From assembly GCA_935421135.1 (NCBI GenBank), contig OW285190.1, positions 14,580,501 through 14,644,500 of the forward strand: DNA of 64,000 nt, read 5' to 3'. The stretch comes from Bugulina stolonifera. Its lineage: Eukaryota > Bryozoa > Gymnolaemata > Cheilostomatida > Bugulidae. The notes beneath the pieces were generated by a model. It did not search any database and had not been told where the DNA came from. It saw only the letters and a list, made by a program, of their open reading frames with translations. Both the position numbers and the translations under genes were made by a program. Positions 24,405-39,400 of this stretch are shown here, piece after piece; the stretch's first letter is position 1, and each line of letters opens with the position of its first letter.

Positions 24405-27400
24405 CTAGAAAAGAAAGGCAAATCTAAAAGAGAAGAGAAGGCAATTCTTAGATGCACAAACCTTTCCACAAGATACGTGTAACAGTGTCTAACTCATGAA
24501 CATAGGTATATGCATGTAACAGTGTCTAACTCATGAACATAGGTAGGTATATGCATGTAAAGATACCTTTAGAAGAATATAAGGAAGTCGATCGACATTA
24601 CTTGACAAAATACTAAAAATTTGCTAAAAGCGTCAGCTTAAAATTCAAACTCAAAATAATTTTTAGGTCAGAAGAAAATACTACCTACAATGTAGATAGA
24701 ATAAGTTGACTTACGAAGAGCTATCAGATACGTGCGGTACTGTCATGTTAGTATTGGCACTTAGAACACTATCCTTAAAGTCAAAGAACTGTGATTGACC
24801 ATCAGCAGCAAGACTGGAACGCTCTCCCACCCCCCTTTTACTTTTAGGGTCCTTGTTTACACCTCTACGTTTGCTAAGTTTATCCTCAAGCCTTCGACGG
24901 GAGTCTCTACCGATGCCCTTCCTCAGTCTATCTTTAGATTGCACTCTACTATTTCTTCCACTGTCTTTGCTAGTTACTGAACCGTGTGTTGCAATTGACT
25001 GTCTGTTAAAGTAGGAAAACCCAAAACCAATTAGGAAAAGGACAGACTTAGTTAGACTTCACTTTTCACTACATGAACACATGATGCTTAAAGCTAAGAT
25101 AAAAAACAAATTACAATGAAACTTATACAAACCTTGCCGTTATATTTGAGTCACGCGCGGTTTTACCTTTTCCTTTCTTTTTTCGTTTTTTAATAATTCG
25201 CACATCTAAGGAAGACAATATTATGTAACTGCTGTGAATATAAATAATAATCATAGAAATTGAACAGAAGATTTGAGTGAATCAACATTTTATACAACAA
25301 TGCAATACAATACAGTACAGTACAGTACAGTACAGTACAGTACAGTACAGTACAGTACAGTACAGTACAGTACAATACATGTACAATACATGTACAATAC
25401 ATGTAGAATGCATGTACAATACATGTACAATACATGTACAATACATGTACAATACATGTAGAATGCATGTACAATACATGTACAATACATGTACAATACA
25501 TGTAGAATGCAATACAATACAAGTAGAATGCATGTACAATACAATACAAGAGATGATTGCATGCCACATCTGCATCTACTAACATCTACTTACATGAAGA
25601 GACGGCAGCTGCAGTCCTCATAGTGCCGTCACTTCTTCTCTCATTAGCCTCAAATTGGGAGAACTGTCCAGACAACGTGAGTCGGGCAGCCACCTCTGGT
25701 TTCCTCACTGCTATTCTCGCTGCTGTAAATCTCCCAGCTATGAATGCCATCGTCTTAAATTTATCTGAAATAAGTAATACAAATATCACATTTACTTACT
25801 TCTTGATAGATATATAGAAATCCAACTAAATACAAAGTTGTTAGGTAAAGAGAAATATACTTAATAGTTGAACCAACCTATCATAGCTCGACATACACAT
25901 ACATGCAATTACTACATCTTATAACCTACAGTGTACTAGCTTATACTAAGTTTCACCTACCTTCTTGAGTAGACTGACCTACTTAATCTACCATGACCTA
26001 TTTACTTACATTTTAATTTCTTTCTTTCATCAGGTATGTTATCTATCTTAGTTAAACTGGAAGAAGACTTGAATGTCACAGTAAGACCTGCAACATATGG
26101 CAACATAACAGAGTTATCTACTCTTGATGCAGCATCTCAAGAATAATGAGTACATTGTATATTATGTATAAAGGATGAGATTTATATACGTTGTATGAAA
26201 ACTTACCTTTATATGGGAAGTCCTCATCTTCCTCCTACAAAGTATGTATATAATACATGATATAGTGCACTGTATCATATCATATTGTTCTAATGTTATG
26301 TAATACTATAGACGTTATATCTCCTAACACCGACTGCAATGCTGCATAATGACGGATATAAAGTAGAAATAAAACATTGACCAAATTCTCTACTTCAGGG
26401 TGTATTTAGCATATGACTACGTACAGTCAAGGTCTGCATTTCACAGTGTATTTAGCATAACTACAGTCAAGGTCCGCTCAAGGTTAGCACTCTTATAAGT
26501 AGAAGGAGCTAAGGGGAGACAATCCAATTACAGCAGAGCTATAACATGTACATGTAGATGACATCAGCTCAATGTATATATATATGTAAGTACGTGTAAG
26601 TAAGCAACTGAACAGTTGAAATAATAAACGTGTAACAGACAAGCCAGCAGGAGACTATACCCTTTTATCCACAGGGGACTTGGATTTTGGTCTTTTTCGT
26701 ACAGCTTAGAACATCATAACATCACAGTCTTAGACATGTTACTGAGTAGATAGCATCACTACTATCTGGTCTCACGCATAAATAGCATTGCTACTACCTG
26801 GTCTCATGTGTGCATTATAATACAAATGTATATAATTGAATGCCAAAAATCCCCAAGTATATTCTGTTAGCATCTTGCTAAAGTTATGAAATTTATAAAT
26901 GATACACATATTATATTATTAGAATCATACAGTGTGCAGTGTGTGGTGTGCGGTGTGCAGTGTACAGTATGCGGTGTGCAGCGTACTGTATGTGGTGTGC
27001 AGTATGCGGTGTGCAGTGTGCGGTGTGCAGTGTACAGTATACTGTATACCATAATTATACTGTATAAAAGACATGACTGTAGATATACGACTATAATTAC
27101 TCACCTCCATCTAGGGTTCTACTAGAGTCTGTTTTTAGCCCCTTCTTCTTCAGCACTGGACTCCTCTCCCTTGGAGCTGAACATAAACTAAATTGTTGGA
27201 CATATGAGAGAAAATAACACAAAACTTTTCCTGAATTTCAGAATTTCTATGCAGGATATTACAAATTTATAGAAAGTTTGATGTTAATTAATTGGATATG
27301 ATTTGCCTATTCGGTAGCAAAACATGGACTAAGAATAGGAATGATTGGCTAATCTACATGTCTACATGTATGTACGTGTATGTACATGTGTCTACAATCT

Positions 27401-30400
27401 ACACAGAACTAACTAATTACACATCAATGGAAGAATTATAGACAACGTATTGTATAGTGCAGCATTCAGGATGGGAGCTGTCTTACCAAAAGGTTTCCTC
27501 AGATCGGAGTCGGCCTTCTGTGCTCTCCTTCTTTGGGCCTCCAACAGTGAGAGTCTCTTTTCATGGGGAACATCTACAACACAAAACACGGAAATAATCT
27601 ACATACAAGCCCATTCATCAGTTTATACCTGAATATATACATGTATGAGTAAAATATACATGCACATGTACGAACACCTACAGATAGATAGTTGCGAAAA
27701 TGACCGTTGAGATGATATAACGATGACCAACATTGATCTGCTGCAGACGATGCCTACCCTAAGTAACTACTTCGCAATTCCTATTCAATTCCAAAAAACC
27801 TATGTTTAAACTCAGTTATTCCTGAACCAGAATGGCAACTCGCTGACCAGGTGACATATCTGATAACAACTTACTGTCGTCTTCAGATGGAACAGTAACT
27901 GAATGCCTACGAGTGAGCTCTTGACTGGTGGTCGGGTGATCTACCCTCAGCATTGTACTCCTTTTCCATTTAATGGCTGCCTTTGGTAAAGCTAAGTGAA
28001 TATAGAACATGTAGAACATACGAATGTGCACAGTCTTGATGGTCAAAGATCAGCTAGAATTAGATGAAGAATAAATAGAATGTTAATAATATAGTAGTGG
28101 TAGTAGTTAATTGAAATACTACCCCCCACCCCCCCCCCCCTTCTCCCCTCAAATTCGCTCCTCCCCTAGAGACCATCATCAGAGCTGTTTATTGCCTATT
28201 GGGAGAATTATGTCACCGAAAGTAAACAAGAAGCCATATTGGACCCAGTAACAAAGGACTGCATTGGACAAACTTTTTTTTCGGTCATTTTGATTGGTTT
28301 TTAACGAGCCCTATATGACACAAATAATGTTTCCCCAGTGACACTACTCTTCCAATAAACGGCTCTGACCACCACGCATGTACCAGTACTAAAAGAGACA
28401 GTGGTAGTACACACAATATACATGTACTGGTAGGCACACACTAGTACTAGTAGTCTTTCATCTGTATGCCCATGAGATCAACCAGGTAACACTGGCAAAT
28501 TACCAAATGCAACGTTATCTTATAAACGACATGCAGACTGTGAGGTGTCTTACTTCACAGATGAACTGCAGAACACAGAAACTATAAAATAGAATCTCTA
28601 AAGCTTGTCAATCAACAAATCATCTGACCAAAATTGCCATCAGCTAGAGGTAATACAACATACTTACTATACATATTACAATAAATGTAGGTAATAGAAA
28701 CAGCAGACTATACAAATACTTACAAACACCCAGTGACTTAGTCTCTGTAGGAGCAACTACAATATAAATGATATGAAATGATAAAATAGCATAATGTCAA
28801 AATACACGTCACTGTTAACGTCGGAGAAACACATTATATTGCATCTTTTCAGGAAATTAAATTGGGGAACATCTTCAATTACACTAAAAATTAGAATTAT
28901 ATTATTGGTACAGAATGCAAAAATATTATTATATTACATTGAATGTGTTTCATCCATAATATACATGTACATTAGACAACATTATAATTACAAGCATACT
29001 AATATAATGCTTATCCTACATGGCTCGTTCTGAACTAGGGAAAGAAGACGAATCTAAGACATATGAGTCATGGATGTTGCGGTAGAGACAGTTTTTGTAT
29101 AGAATATAGTATAATATAGAACACAGCTTACTAGTCTCATCATCAGCTAGCCCAGCCTTCGCACCCAATGGTACTCCCTTGAATGACCTCTTCTGTTTGT
29201 TTACAGATGGAGATCGTGATGGCCGCCGGTTTAAAATTGTTGACTTGCTAAGATTCGCTGTCAGACAAAATGCGACAAGTAAATATACAGTGGATAGATA
29301 AATGCCTTTTCGCAGTTATCTCACCGTCAACTCATAGAAAACAATTATAAAAAATTAATACGTAACACGAGGTTGTTATTTTACAATCATAGCAAAAAAT
29401 GAAAAATCGAAAACAAATTATTGATTTAGTATAAGGCATTGAGGTTGTGATAAGCCACCATTTCAATACAAATGCTTTTTGGGCCTCAGAGGCTGGTTAA
29501 CCTGTAGGCACTGCTGACGCCCTAGACTGCAGACAGGATCTGAACTAATTGAAACATCTATCTACTGTCAATATAGTAAAATTTCCACGAATATGTCACC
29601 ATGTTCATGTAGACATTGGAGTGCTTATGATAAACTATATTAATGTATATTTAATTCTTAATAATATAATACTCGGTTAGTATGAAGTAGACAGTCAGTA
29701 TTTTTAAAGTAACACGTGATTCACTATTCATTAATGACTCACTCAGTTTCCGTCTGGGTCCTTTAACACCGACTGAGTCAGATGAGTCCGCCAGATTCAA
29801 CAGTAACTTAGATCCTGTATGCGCAGGTATATCAACAGACACTGTGGGAATATATAAATATAATATGAACAATACTAGTGACTACTAGCAACTACATATT
29901 AATTTATTATCTGGCATAGGCTTATTATTACCGCCATGTACACTGTATATAGCCGTGTTTACTATCTATATAGTATGTAGTAATAGTTTCAGAACCAAGT
30001 TAACAGTATTGCAGTCATTATTATTGATGGTGTAAACTACAGTTTAGTAAAATCGCTCTATAGAATCTGACTGGTCCATTGAAGATTTTTGGATACTTGC
30101 CAATTGAATTACGGCTTTTCTTCTTGTCCTCATCCATAATGGCTTCCAGAGCTCCAGGGGGAATTCCAACCAGTAGGGCAAACTTAGCTAGCTCGGTATC
30201 TTTAAACTGTGCTCTTTGTAAGGCAGTACGCAGCCTTGTCCATAACATTCCATTCTACACACATTATATAATATGTGAATGACATTGGAGAAAAAACAGC
30301 ATCGATCCATTTGATACACTGTACATGTACATATAAAATGTCTTGTATTGTATAGACATACACTCACTAAGACATGATTTATGATTATAGGCTAAAATGC

Positions 30401-33400
30401 AGTGATTACTTTTTCTGCCTTAATGAGAGACGTCCAAAGATTGGCTTCGGATTTTTCTGGTTCATTCCTGACAGCCTCGTCATGTAGGACCTTGAGCTCT
30501 TCAATCATCTTAATGATTGCTCTCAATAGCTTCCAACTAGAGGTCAGAAACATTATGTCATAGATGTCAAAGTGGTAAGGTACATAACAGTAGTCCACTG
30601 TGATATACAATGAAACTGGCAACGACTAATTATGTAATGCTAGTAACTATAGTGATAGACCACTATGGCAATTAGTAAAGTGGTGCTAGTAACCATGGTG
30701 ATAGAGCATAACAACAACTAAACAGGTAGTGCTAGTAACTATAGTAATAGAGTACAACAGTAACTAACACAGTGGTGCTAGTAACCATGGTGATAGAGCA
30801 CAACTAACCGTTTTTTAGCCATGTCAGTTAAGAGTCCATCTTCATCCACCTTAACACTGATCAGATCTTTTAGAATGTTCTTCTTCTCTGTATCTGAGAG
30901 CTGCATACAACAATTAGTCAAATTAGAGAGAGCTATGCAATGTGATAGGCGTATTAGCGTATTAGCGTTCTAGAGTATAGAATTAAGGGACGTTTAGAAA
31001 TGACAGAATTGGCAACTGGATGTTCAGAAAGCGTAAACATCAAACTGTACACTAAGTTCGAAACACAATTGAAGAACCTAGATTTTGGTAGTTGGTCAGT
31101 TGCTAAGTGGCATTTACCAAACATTCCATTATAGCTAAACTGATGGGGAACAAGTACAGAGATATTGAGTCTTCCCACTACGTACTCTTCTAGTTCCAGA
31201 GACGACGTCTTCATATTCATCAAGTCCCATCTCTGTGATATACTCCCCGTTCGGTTCCATTGTTGGTAACTTCCACAGTCCATCAGTTGCCGGCAAACGA
31301 TCTACTATAACAGACACCCGGGGAGTCGACGGTACTTTTTCAGTATAAATATCCTCTCGTAATAGCTGCTGAGCTGGTGAGTATTGACTGTCCTGAAGTA
31401 AAACGGACATGATGCAATATCACATGCAATTAGTCACATGGAAATACAGTGGATGTGGTACAATATTATTGTGAGAAAAATGATGGAAACAGAATGAGAT
31501 GTCGGTGTGTGATGAAACAATGTGATTTTAACAAACATTTTTAAACGACATGGTAATCTATTGTCATACATGTATAACATTTCTATACAGTACTGTACCA
31601 TGCGGTCAGACGGAGATTTAGGTCTGGAAGTCGTAGACTTGAGTTTTCCTTTGAGTTGAGCAATAGACATCTTGGTAACTAAAAACATAAAGCATTATTA
31701 CTTGAAAGTAAAGCATAAAGTCAATCCATAAATAAAATGTGACACTTTACTTTTTAAGCCTAAAATGAGCAACAGAGCAAGACGCAAAAGTGACCTGTTT
31801 ATTGTGTTTCCTACACCTCAGGCTATCTATTTCCAGCTGCTGCTTGCTACTGCATGTATTAAATTTGAAATATTTATAGATTACATAATAGTATAACTAC
31901 ATGTAATGCTAGTCTAATACCTACTCAAGAACTAACACTTACAAGATGACTGATGAGTGGAAATGAGAGAAGAGCTAGGGAGCTGCTGTTCAGCCACCTC
32001 ATCGATGCTGTCAGTGAAAAGAGTATCAGTGTCTGCCTGCTGCAGCTCTTCCCAAGGCTGACTCAGATCACTCGGCACGCCAGTGAATCTTTCGGCGCTA
32101 GTTACTACTGACATCCTGTCTTTACTCCGGCCTAATATTCGAAATGATCCCTAAAATATATACAGCGGTTGTGTTATCCTGTAAAACGATATTGAAGATT
32201 ATATAATAGCAATGATTACATTAATTTGCATCTGTGATACAAATTTTGAATAGAGAAAAGATGTATCTTGACTTATGGATTCACTTGGACTCCTACACAT
32301 ATACACTGTAGCTAGATCACCCCACCTATCCCCATCTCCCCCCCCCCCACACCACTGGCTGACAGCTACCTTTAGTCTGAGAAATCTCGGCATAAACCAA
32401 GGGCATAGCCACTAAATTACTCCAATCGTGGTTTAACATAACTTATATTATATATAAAAAGCCTTAGTTACCAAAGATTTGCTCGAATCGTGTGTGAGAG
32501 CTAAGCGTGATGCCCCTGAATCAAAGTTTGAAGCTGGCCTCAACTCACGCAACATGTCCTCACTCTCCTGTTTTAGAGTACCTACAGTTATTCAACGACT
32601 GTATGATAGTTGAAGCAGTTTAAAGCATTTCCACAGCTTATATACAAAACAATCGAGAGTTGTCATTCCACAACGCTCCTCCTGTGCCCACAATGTACCC
32701 CATGATCCCACAATATATCTCCTGATCCCATCATCTCTCTGCAATGCCATAAGGCGTTCAACAAACGGACCCAAGTACACGATATAGCATAAACTAAAAC
32801 AACAAGCAGTATTGAAAATTTGAATTATGTTGGAACATTAAGTCCCAGATTTGGATAACTGGTAGCTAAAAAAGAATCAAATATATAATTTATATTTATG
32901 TAGATATCATGAATGTAATATAAATAATATTCACAACCATCCACTACACGTACTTTGGTAAAATGCCAAAAGCCATGCTGAAATCTGAAATGTTGTGTGG
33001 TAGCAATATGCAACATTTAACATGACTGCAATAACCAGTGCACATAGTAACAGGTACAGCAAATAAACCACCAGGAGAGAGCAGACAATTCCTAATACAT
33101 TCAGTTCAATACTCACCAGGGGAAGCTGTTGACGCTATAGACATATTTCTGATACTGTCTCTATAATAAATGAAACACAAATTATACAATGTACATCCAT
33201 TTTGTGAATTTTGATGAATGCATGGTGAAAAAGCTTTTGGTAAAATAGAACTTGTACGAGTTGGTAGAGATTTGACAGTGTATGCTATACACAGACAACA
33301 GTTAGAACTAATTGTTTAAAAGCTAGACAGACACAGGTATGAGTAATATCTTACTTTACAGCATTATACTGTTCCTCGGAGAGTGCATTCTTTAAAATAT

Positions 33401-36400
33401 TCATTACTTCATCTTTAGTAAGGGATGCAGCTGTTCGTAGATCGGCACTTTGTAGCCTCTCTTTCATTGCTGGAAAATACAGTGAGTAGGTTCAGTAATA
33501 TAGCTCTGAATTAGTATTAGGTGACACAATGGAAATATGTTTCATGCAAGTCACCTAATGGTCAGACGTTCTTCACTCAAAAAGCATTGGTAGCTAAACA
33601 TACTTATATAGTGTACTTACCAGTTATAAAACCTTCTTCCTCATCAAGAGAGAGACTTTCTACGATCACTGACAGAAGGCGACGTACTCCAGTAAGTTTA
33701 CGTAACGTCTGATCATCTAGTGGTACACTGGTGTCAACATCTAATTCCTCCCTGAAGAAAGCGATTAACGAATCCTTCCCCTTAAAGCCAACATTTTGAT
33801 CCTTTGGTGGAGTTGGCTTGGTAAACTCTAACAACCCATCTCTGTAAGCATGAGACATGGTTTAGGAACTAATACTTGTATTTATATTACAATAAAATAT
33901 TTTATTAGGAATAAATAACCGAATTTAAACAAATAATATTAATAGAAATTCTCCTAGTCTCTCTATATAAGGAATGGAATCCTAGAATTACAGAGTATAA
34001 CCAGATTCAGAGTATAGCCGGCTTGCATTTAGTGTCTGCTACGAATACGTACAATTCATTGCCATTCTGTTCAAATACATGGAGTATGTAGCTGTGATTC
34101 AGCCCTAGGTAGGATGGTATCCTACAATTTTGTTAGCCACTAGCCAATCAGGTTTGTCTAATGGCCAATCAGCTACAGCATTTAATGAAACATTCAAGTG
34201 CAGATAGGTAGGATTTTACATACTCCAATAGGTCTAGAAACCGTATATAACTTTCCAATTGCAAGCATTTACAAATAGCGAATACATAATACACGGGAAT
34301 ACAAAAGGTCAGCTAATAATATCTTACAGGTCGTCGCCACCCTCCAACTGATCCATGAACTTGTCCAAGCTCTTAGCACTTGGAGTTGTCTCTATTATAA
34401 TTGGGATGGGCAGAAGCATCTTCGGCTTTCTCACAAGTTCTAATATCCTGTAGTAATTGCAATTATTAATGTGACAGTTATAATACACTGAATAAGGTGG
34501 AGACAAATCCAATAGGCCTATAATTATAACAATTAGGCTAGCGACGTGTAATAAACACTGCCCAATCACAGAGAAGATTAAAATGATATGTTTGCTAATT
34601 TACTGTAGACAGGGAATTCGAAAATTGCCTGTAGACCTTAGGGATAGAGTTTGGGGTATGGTAGACAACTCCAAATATTCGAGATGTGATTTCCTAACTA
34701 TAGATGGAATACTATACTCTGAACTGACTGGGTAAAGCTAGATATAGTGTGGTCTGGAAATGATAATACAGCTAGTCACAAGGGAGATAACCTTTCAACT
34801 CCACATCTATTACTGTGCAGCTGCAAAGAAACTGTCAATGATTGGACATCATAACATCATTTGACAAACTTACTTTTGTATGTCTGTCTGTCCTGCTGTA
34901 ACCTCAGCCAGGACTTTCTCCAGCTGTTCCTTAGTCAGAGTATCCAGAGCTGATGGTTCAGCAGATGTTATATAATTGAACATGTTCAATAACCTGTCAA
35001 ATGTTATATAATAAAATAATTATGTTTATGGCATATTATTAAATAGTAATACCAATCTGCACTTCACTATTAGTAACCTATAATATTATCGGCAGCTCTC
35101 CCACGTCCCACCCCTCTTCCCAATAAGTACTGACCGACCATACTGAAAATTTTCACATGTGATCAAGTATTCAAATAGTATGGCAATGTTATAGCAACAT
35201 GCTTCAATTTTTTTGTTTGTAGGTGCTGATCAAAGAAAAAAATTAGGATTAATTTGCTAATTGATAGTACTACTTGCAGCCTGTCCTCGTCTACTATTGA
35301 ATTTCGGAGTTGCACATTTTTTTGGCAACAACAACTACACTGATAAACTTGATCATCCCAAAAGTTAAGACTAGTTTGGATGAAGAGTTGATGACCTGCA
35401 GCTGCATTCAACTGAAAGGAACCGACAGTTCATCCTATTTAGTGATCTCAGCCAATCTGTACCCCCAGTTCGCATATGTGAAAATCAACATCTAACTAGT
35501 AGTGGGACTGTGAGAGTTATCAATAGCCTATTGCATGACTTAACCCATGCTACTAGCCACATACAATCATGTGCATGTATACATCTTGTAATAGACTCCT
35601 GACACAAGGATATTTACAATTACTGATTCACAAATAGCACAAGACACCTAACCTCTTCTTCTGCACAGCTGTGAAATCTGGAATGCTGTCAGTGGAGTTC
35701 CCATACATCTTCTTCACCATCTTACCAAACTTCATCCAGTCTTCCAGCTCGCCCTTATTAGGTGCACGCGTTGAGAAGACCTGTAATAGACATGTCAGCT
35801 TATTATTATGAATAATTTATCTGCATATACAAATACAACTTGTATGCCAATATAAAACGCTTTGTTTGAAGTTGTGCTCCCAATGCTAGTTGCACTGCTT
35901 TTTCTTTTTTTTGTACCTAACTTACCTATGTTGTTGTTTTCTTCATGCCCAAAAATACAGGCTGCATATTGTTTAAAATAGAAACCAATTCTATAAAAAC
36001 AAAAATTTAAACATTCTAAAATTTCTGGTGTGAGTATAATTTTAACAGTTCATTTACATATTACAATGCATATGACACTCTTATAGCTTTTAGGAGTCAT
36101 CTCCCCATACTCACATTAAACTTTGTATGTATATCATGTGTAACTTTGAGCTCTGTCACCTCATCCTTGGACAAAGTGTCGATATCCAGTAAGCTAGAGT
36201 AATTATTAGTTAGACGTCTGTGAAATGTGTACCACTCAACGACCTCTTCATGCGCGGTCTTATCAATCTCAGATATAGAGAGACCATAGCGACCCATATT
36301 CTTGTAGAAGTCAAAGTATTGATGCAGTATCTTCTTTGGCATCAGCGATGCTGTCAAGGTTATACAACAGACAGCTACACGCAAGTATTGGATCGACATG

Positions 36401-39400
36401 AGTGAAGCATAGGAAAATCTCCCAAACAGTCATTTATTGTCCATAACAATTAAGGACTACGTTGTATTATTCAAGTATATCTTTCTACATGCATTATCGA
36501 GCAGTCAAGACAAATATATAAAAAACCCCTTTAAAAGTTTCTATGTGTCCGAAGTAGCTACAGCAGAACAATTCAACACCAAAATATTTCGCCACTTTAA
36601 TATCTATGCTCTGTCTAATCATACATGCACATACATGCGCATATTGCAATAAAACATGAAATTTAACAATTAATTAAAGTTTGAACATATTACCTATTCT
36701 TCCTGATTGGAGCGAAGCTGTAACATGATCATGTACATGTACATGACTTGTACATGTGATTTTGTTTATAGAGGCCATAGGGTAATTTTGGCAAATTTTA
36801 AATTATCGCATCTCTGAATTTAATTAATGTGTCACAGAAATATGTACGTATGTGTAGGTGTACATACATGTACATATTTGTGACAGCGTGATATACTTAA
36901 GATGTACATGTTCAACCTACACCCGCAAGGAAGGGTTGCAACCAAAGCAACTCATAAGCTATTATTTACGATATGGAGTTGCCCTCTTTTAACCCTGTGA
37001 TAGCAGAATCAAGAGAGAGGAAAACTTCTCATTCTAATTCATAGCTTATAAGTTACCATGGGTACAACCCTTGGAACTATCATAAAGCTTCTGTTGCTGG
37101 TGAGGGCAGAATTCTTAGTTCGTTGCAGACCATCAGAGGTCATAGTATCACTTAAATATAATAAAATGATAAGATTATGTAATAACTAACAGTTTTTGTT
37201 GAGAGACTGCAATAGTTGGTGGAATCCAATAAAATCCTTGTCATCAATTTGTTCACCAGCCTCTTCAGACATCCTACAGTCAAACGCAGATTATTAGTAA
37301 ATAGTAAATAGCGGTACTAATTTATATGATCTGTTTCCTGTCATAGAAAGTTGGCGACAAAGTGGATGCATTCACAGAGGATAAACATATATCACCTTAT
37401 GCAACAACGATCCTGGCAAATATGAAAAATACCCGATGAAATTCCACAATTTTATTAGAGAATTATATATACAGGATATCCTTCATTCGGCTATTACAAT
37501 GATACTATTATGACCCTAACACCTGGTTGACTCCTTCCTTCCTAGATCTAATGCTACACATGTAGCCATATCAAATTCGCAGTAGTTAACAGGGTCTAAC
37601 TGCAAATAGTAGACAAAACATCAGCACTACTAACTTGATACGAAGTGTGTGGATAGCCTGTAGGTCCCAGAGTGTTTGAGCATCTAGTGTGGTTACATCA
37701 ATGCCCCAGGTGTATAAGAAATTGTAGAACTTCACCATTTGCTGCATATAAGCTTCATTCTTCAGTTTGGCAGGATTCACTCCCATAGTCCCAATCATAT
37801 ACTTAAATTTACCTGCATACAGTAAAAATCATATACAGTGAGACTTGCTTAATTCAAACTCCGAGGAACCACCATAATTGGTTTGAATTAGACCTGAGTT
37901 TGAATTGCAAGTTCACTTCACTCATTTGAAACCAGTTATATAGTGCTCAGCAGGGACCAAAGCTGATAGTTTGAACTAACCAAGTTTTTGAATTATCCAA
38001 GGTTGAATTAAGCAAGTTCCACTGTACTTACATTTACCTGCATACAGTAGCAATCATATACTTAAATTTACCTGCATACATTATGCTCTTGTGCTTACAA
38101 CTGCCTAGCAGAGAATACAACATGCCCCTGAACAGTAACAAGATTGCATTCTAATAATATGAAAAACCATCTCCACTGAGCATACAGTTCCATTAAATAT
38201 TAACAGTGTGTGGAATAAGACTACTAGTATCTAGCATAATGTAAACATACTCATAGCTAGGAGGTGCCGGAGCAAATTGTTAGATGTTGGTGAAGAAGTA
38301 GCGGATACACATTTCCTTACGATACTATCTTTCAGCGTGTCCACAAGGCGGTGCTTGCCTAGTTTTTCAAAACCAAATTGGGTCATAGACTTAGGACTAG
38401 TGGTTGAGCTTTTAGCTGTCAACAATATATATAACACACTATGTATATAATTACATGGCATATGCAGTATATAAACACAAAATCATGTCCAAGTTATCTA
38501 AGAGAAGGAAAGGTCTGTTTCCCCAACCCTGTCCATGTGAGCAGACAACTTCTGATCCACCTTTCCATGTACAATGTACTATTTAATTAATAAACTGAGT
38601 TATTTACTAAATTTTGGCTCTCCACAAAGGCAACAAAGAGGTATGGTCCATGTTTCTAAACTCATAGCAAAGGTTTTGGTGCTATGGCAGGCAATTGATA
38701 TGAAACTACAAGTTGTATATATATGTGTACATGTATGTTATTTATTAGTAGTCTACAAGTCAGAATGTTTCGTACTGCTAGGAGATACTTACATTCCTTG
38801 ATAACATCTAGAGCTGCATCTGCCACGCCTTTCACAGACAGCATCTTTAAAGAGGTGAGCACTAAAATATTATAGACAGCATCTTTAAAGAGGCTGTTGA
38901 AAAACGTCGAGAGTTGTCCACTCTTCTTCTTTCCCAATATAAATATAGGTCAGTTTGTGAGTGCCATGAAGAAAGATATATCGATCAAAATAGCATACAA
39001 ATACATAATAATATGCAATATTGTATATGACAAAAATAAAATAATAGACAATGAAATAATATTCTGCAACAACCAAATGCATTCAGGTGTGTACTGCAGA
39101 GCAATACACACCTTCCTCATTTTCTGCATCGGCACGCTCTAAGACGAGTTTGTGAATCTCAATGAACGTTCTCATTTCATTCTCTGAAATAGTGCTGACG
39201 TCTTTTCCTAGAGCATCGACAAGAGCAATAAACTCCGTATTGATCAAGTATGACCGTATCTACAACAAACAAAACGACATTCATGTTCGGCTTTTATTGC
39301 GAGGCAGTCGAATTTTCAGAAATCAGCCCAGGATCTCACTTCCCTTCCCCATCTCTCGGAATCACATGGATATGAGTCATACTAGTGAATCATAACTGAT

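Larger units (their letters stand above)
24715..33160 (-). other. Giant gene, block D: exons 40-59 (residues 1826-2592), basic Ser/Lys-rich region with tiny exons
   Basis: Exons 33117-33160, 32472-32581, 31943-32150, 31599-31678, 31186-31392, 30809-30900, 30410-30536, 30041-30254, 29743-29841, 29132-29257, 28724-28756, 27875-27991, 27487-27573, 27105-27176, 26661-26704, 26207-26234, 26010-26087, 25594-25764, 25133-25205, 24715-25002. Exons 45-47 are helical (KLLRAIIKMIEELKVLHDEA). Exons 48-56 are short, phase-1 or mixed, and Arg/Lys/Ser-rich (LNRRPSRSPSVNKQKRS; KKRKKKGKGK in exon 58), with nuclear-localisation-like clusters. The end of exon 47 is the least certain junction; the donor at 30039-30040 is chosen because it alone restores phase. 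Exon 58 uses the donor GTTTGT. Confidence 0.8.

Noticed and set aside
25190..25585. Overlapping repetitive open frames on both strands
   Set aside because: They come from the TACAG and ATACATGTACA arrays.
32592..32780. Minus-strand open frame with protein-like stretch between giant-gene exons 40 and 41
   Set aside because: Its only good acceptor would enter in phase 2, while exon 40 ends in phase 1, so it does not fit the chain.
37037..37150. Exon-like minus-strand segment (NSALTSNRSFMIVPRVVPM) with a GTAACT donor
   Set aside because: Exon 33 joins exon 34 in phase directly; this segment would need another phase. It could be a rare alternative exon.
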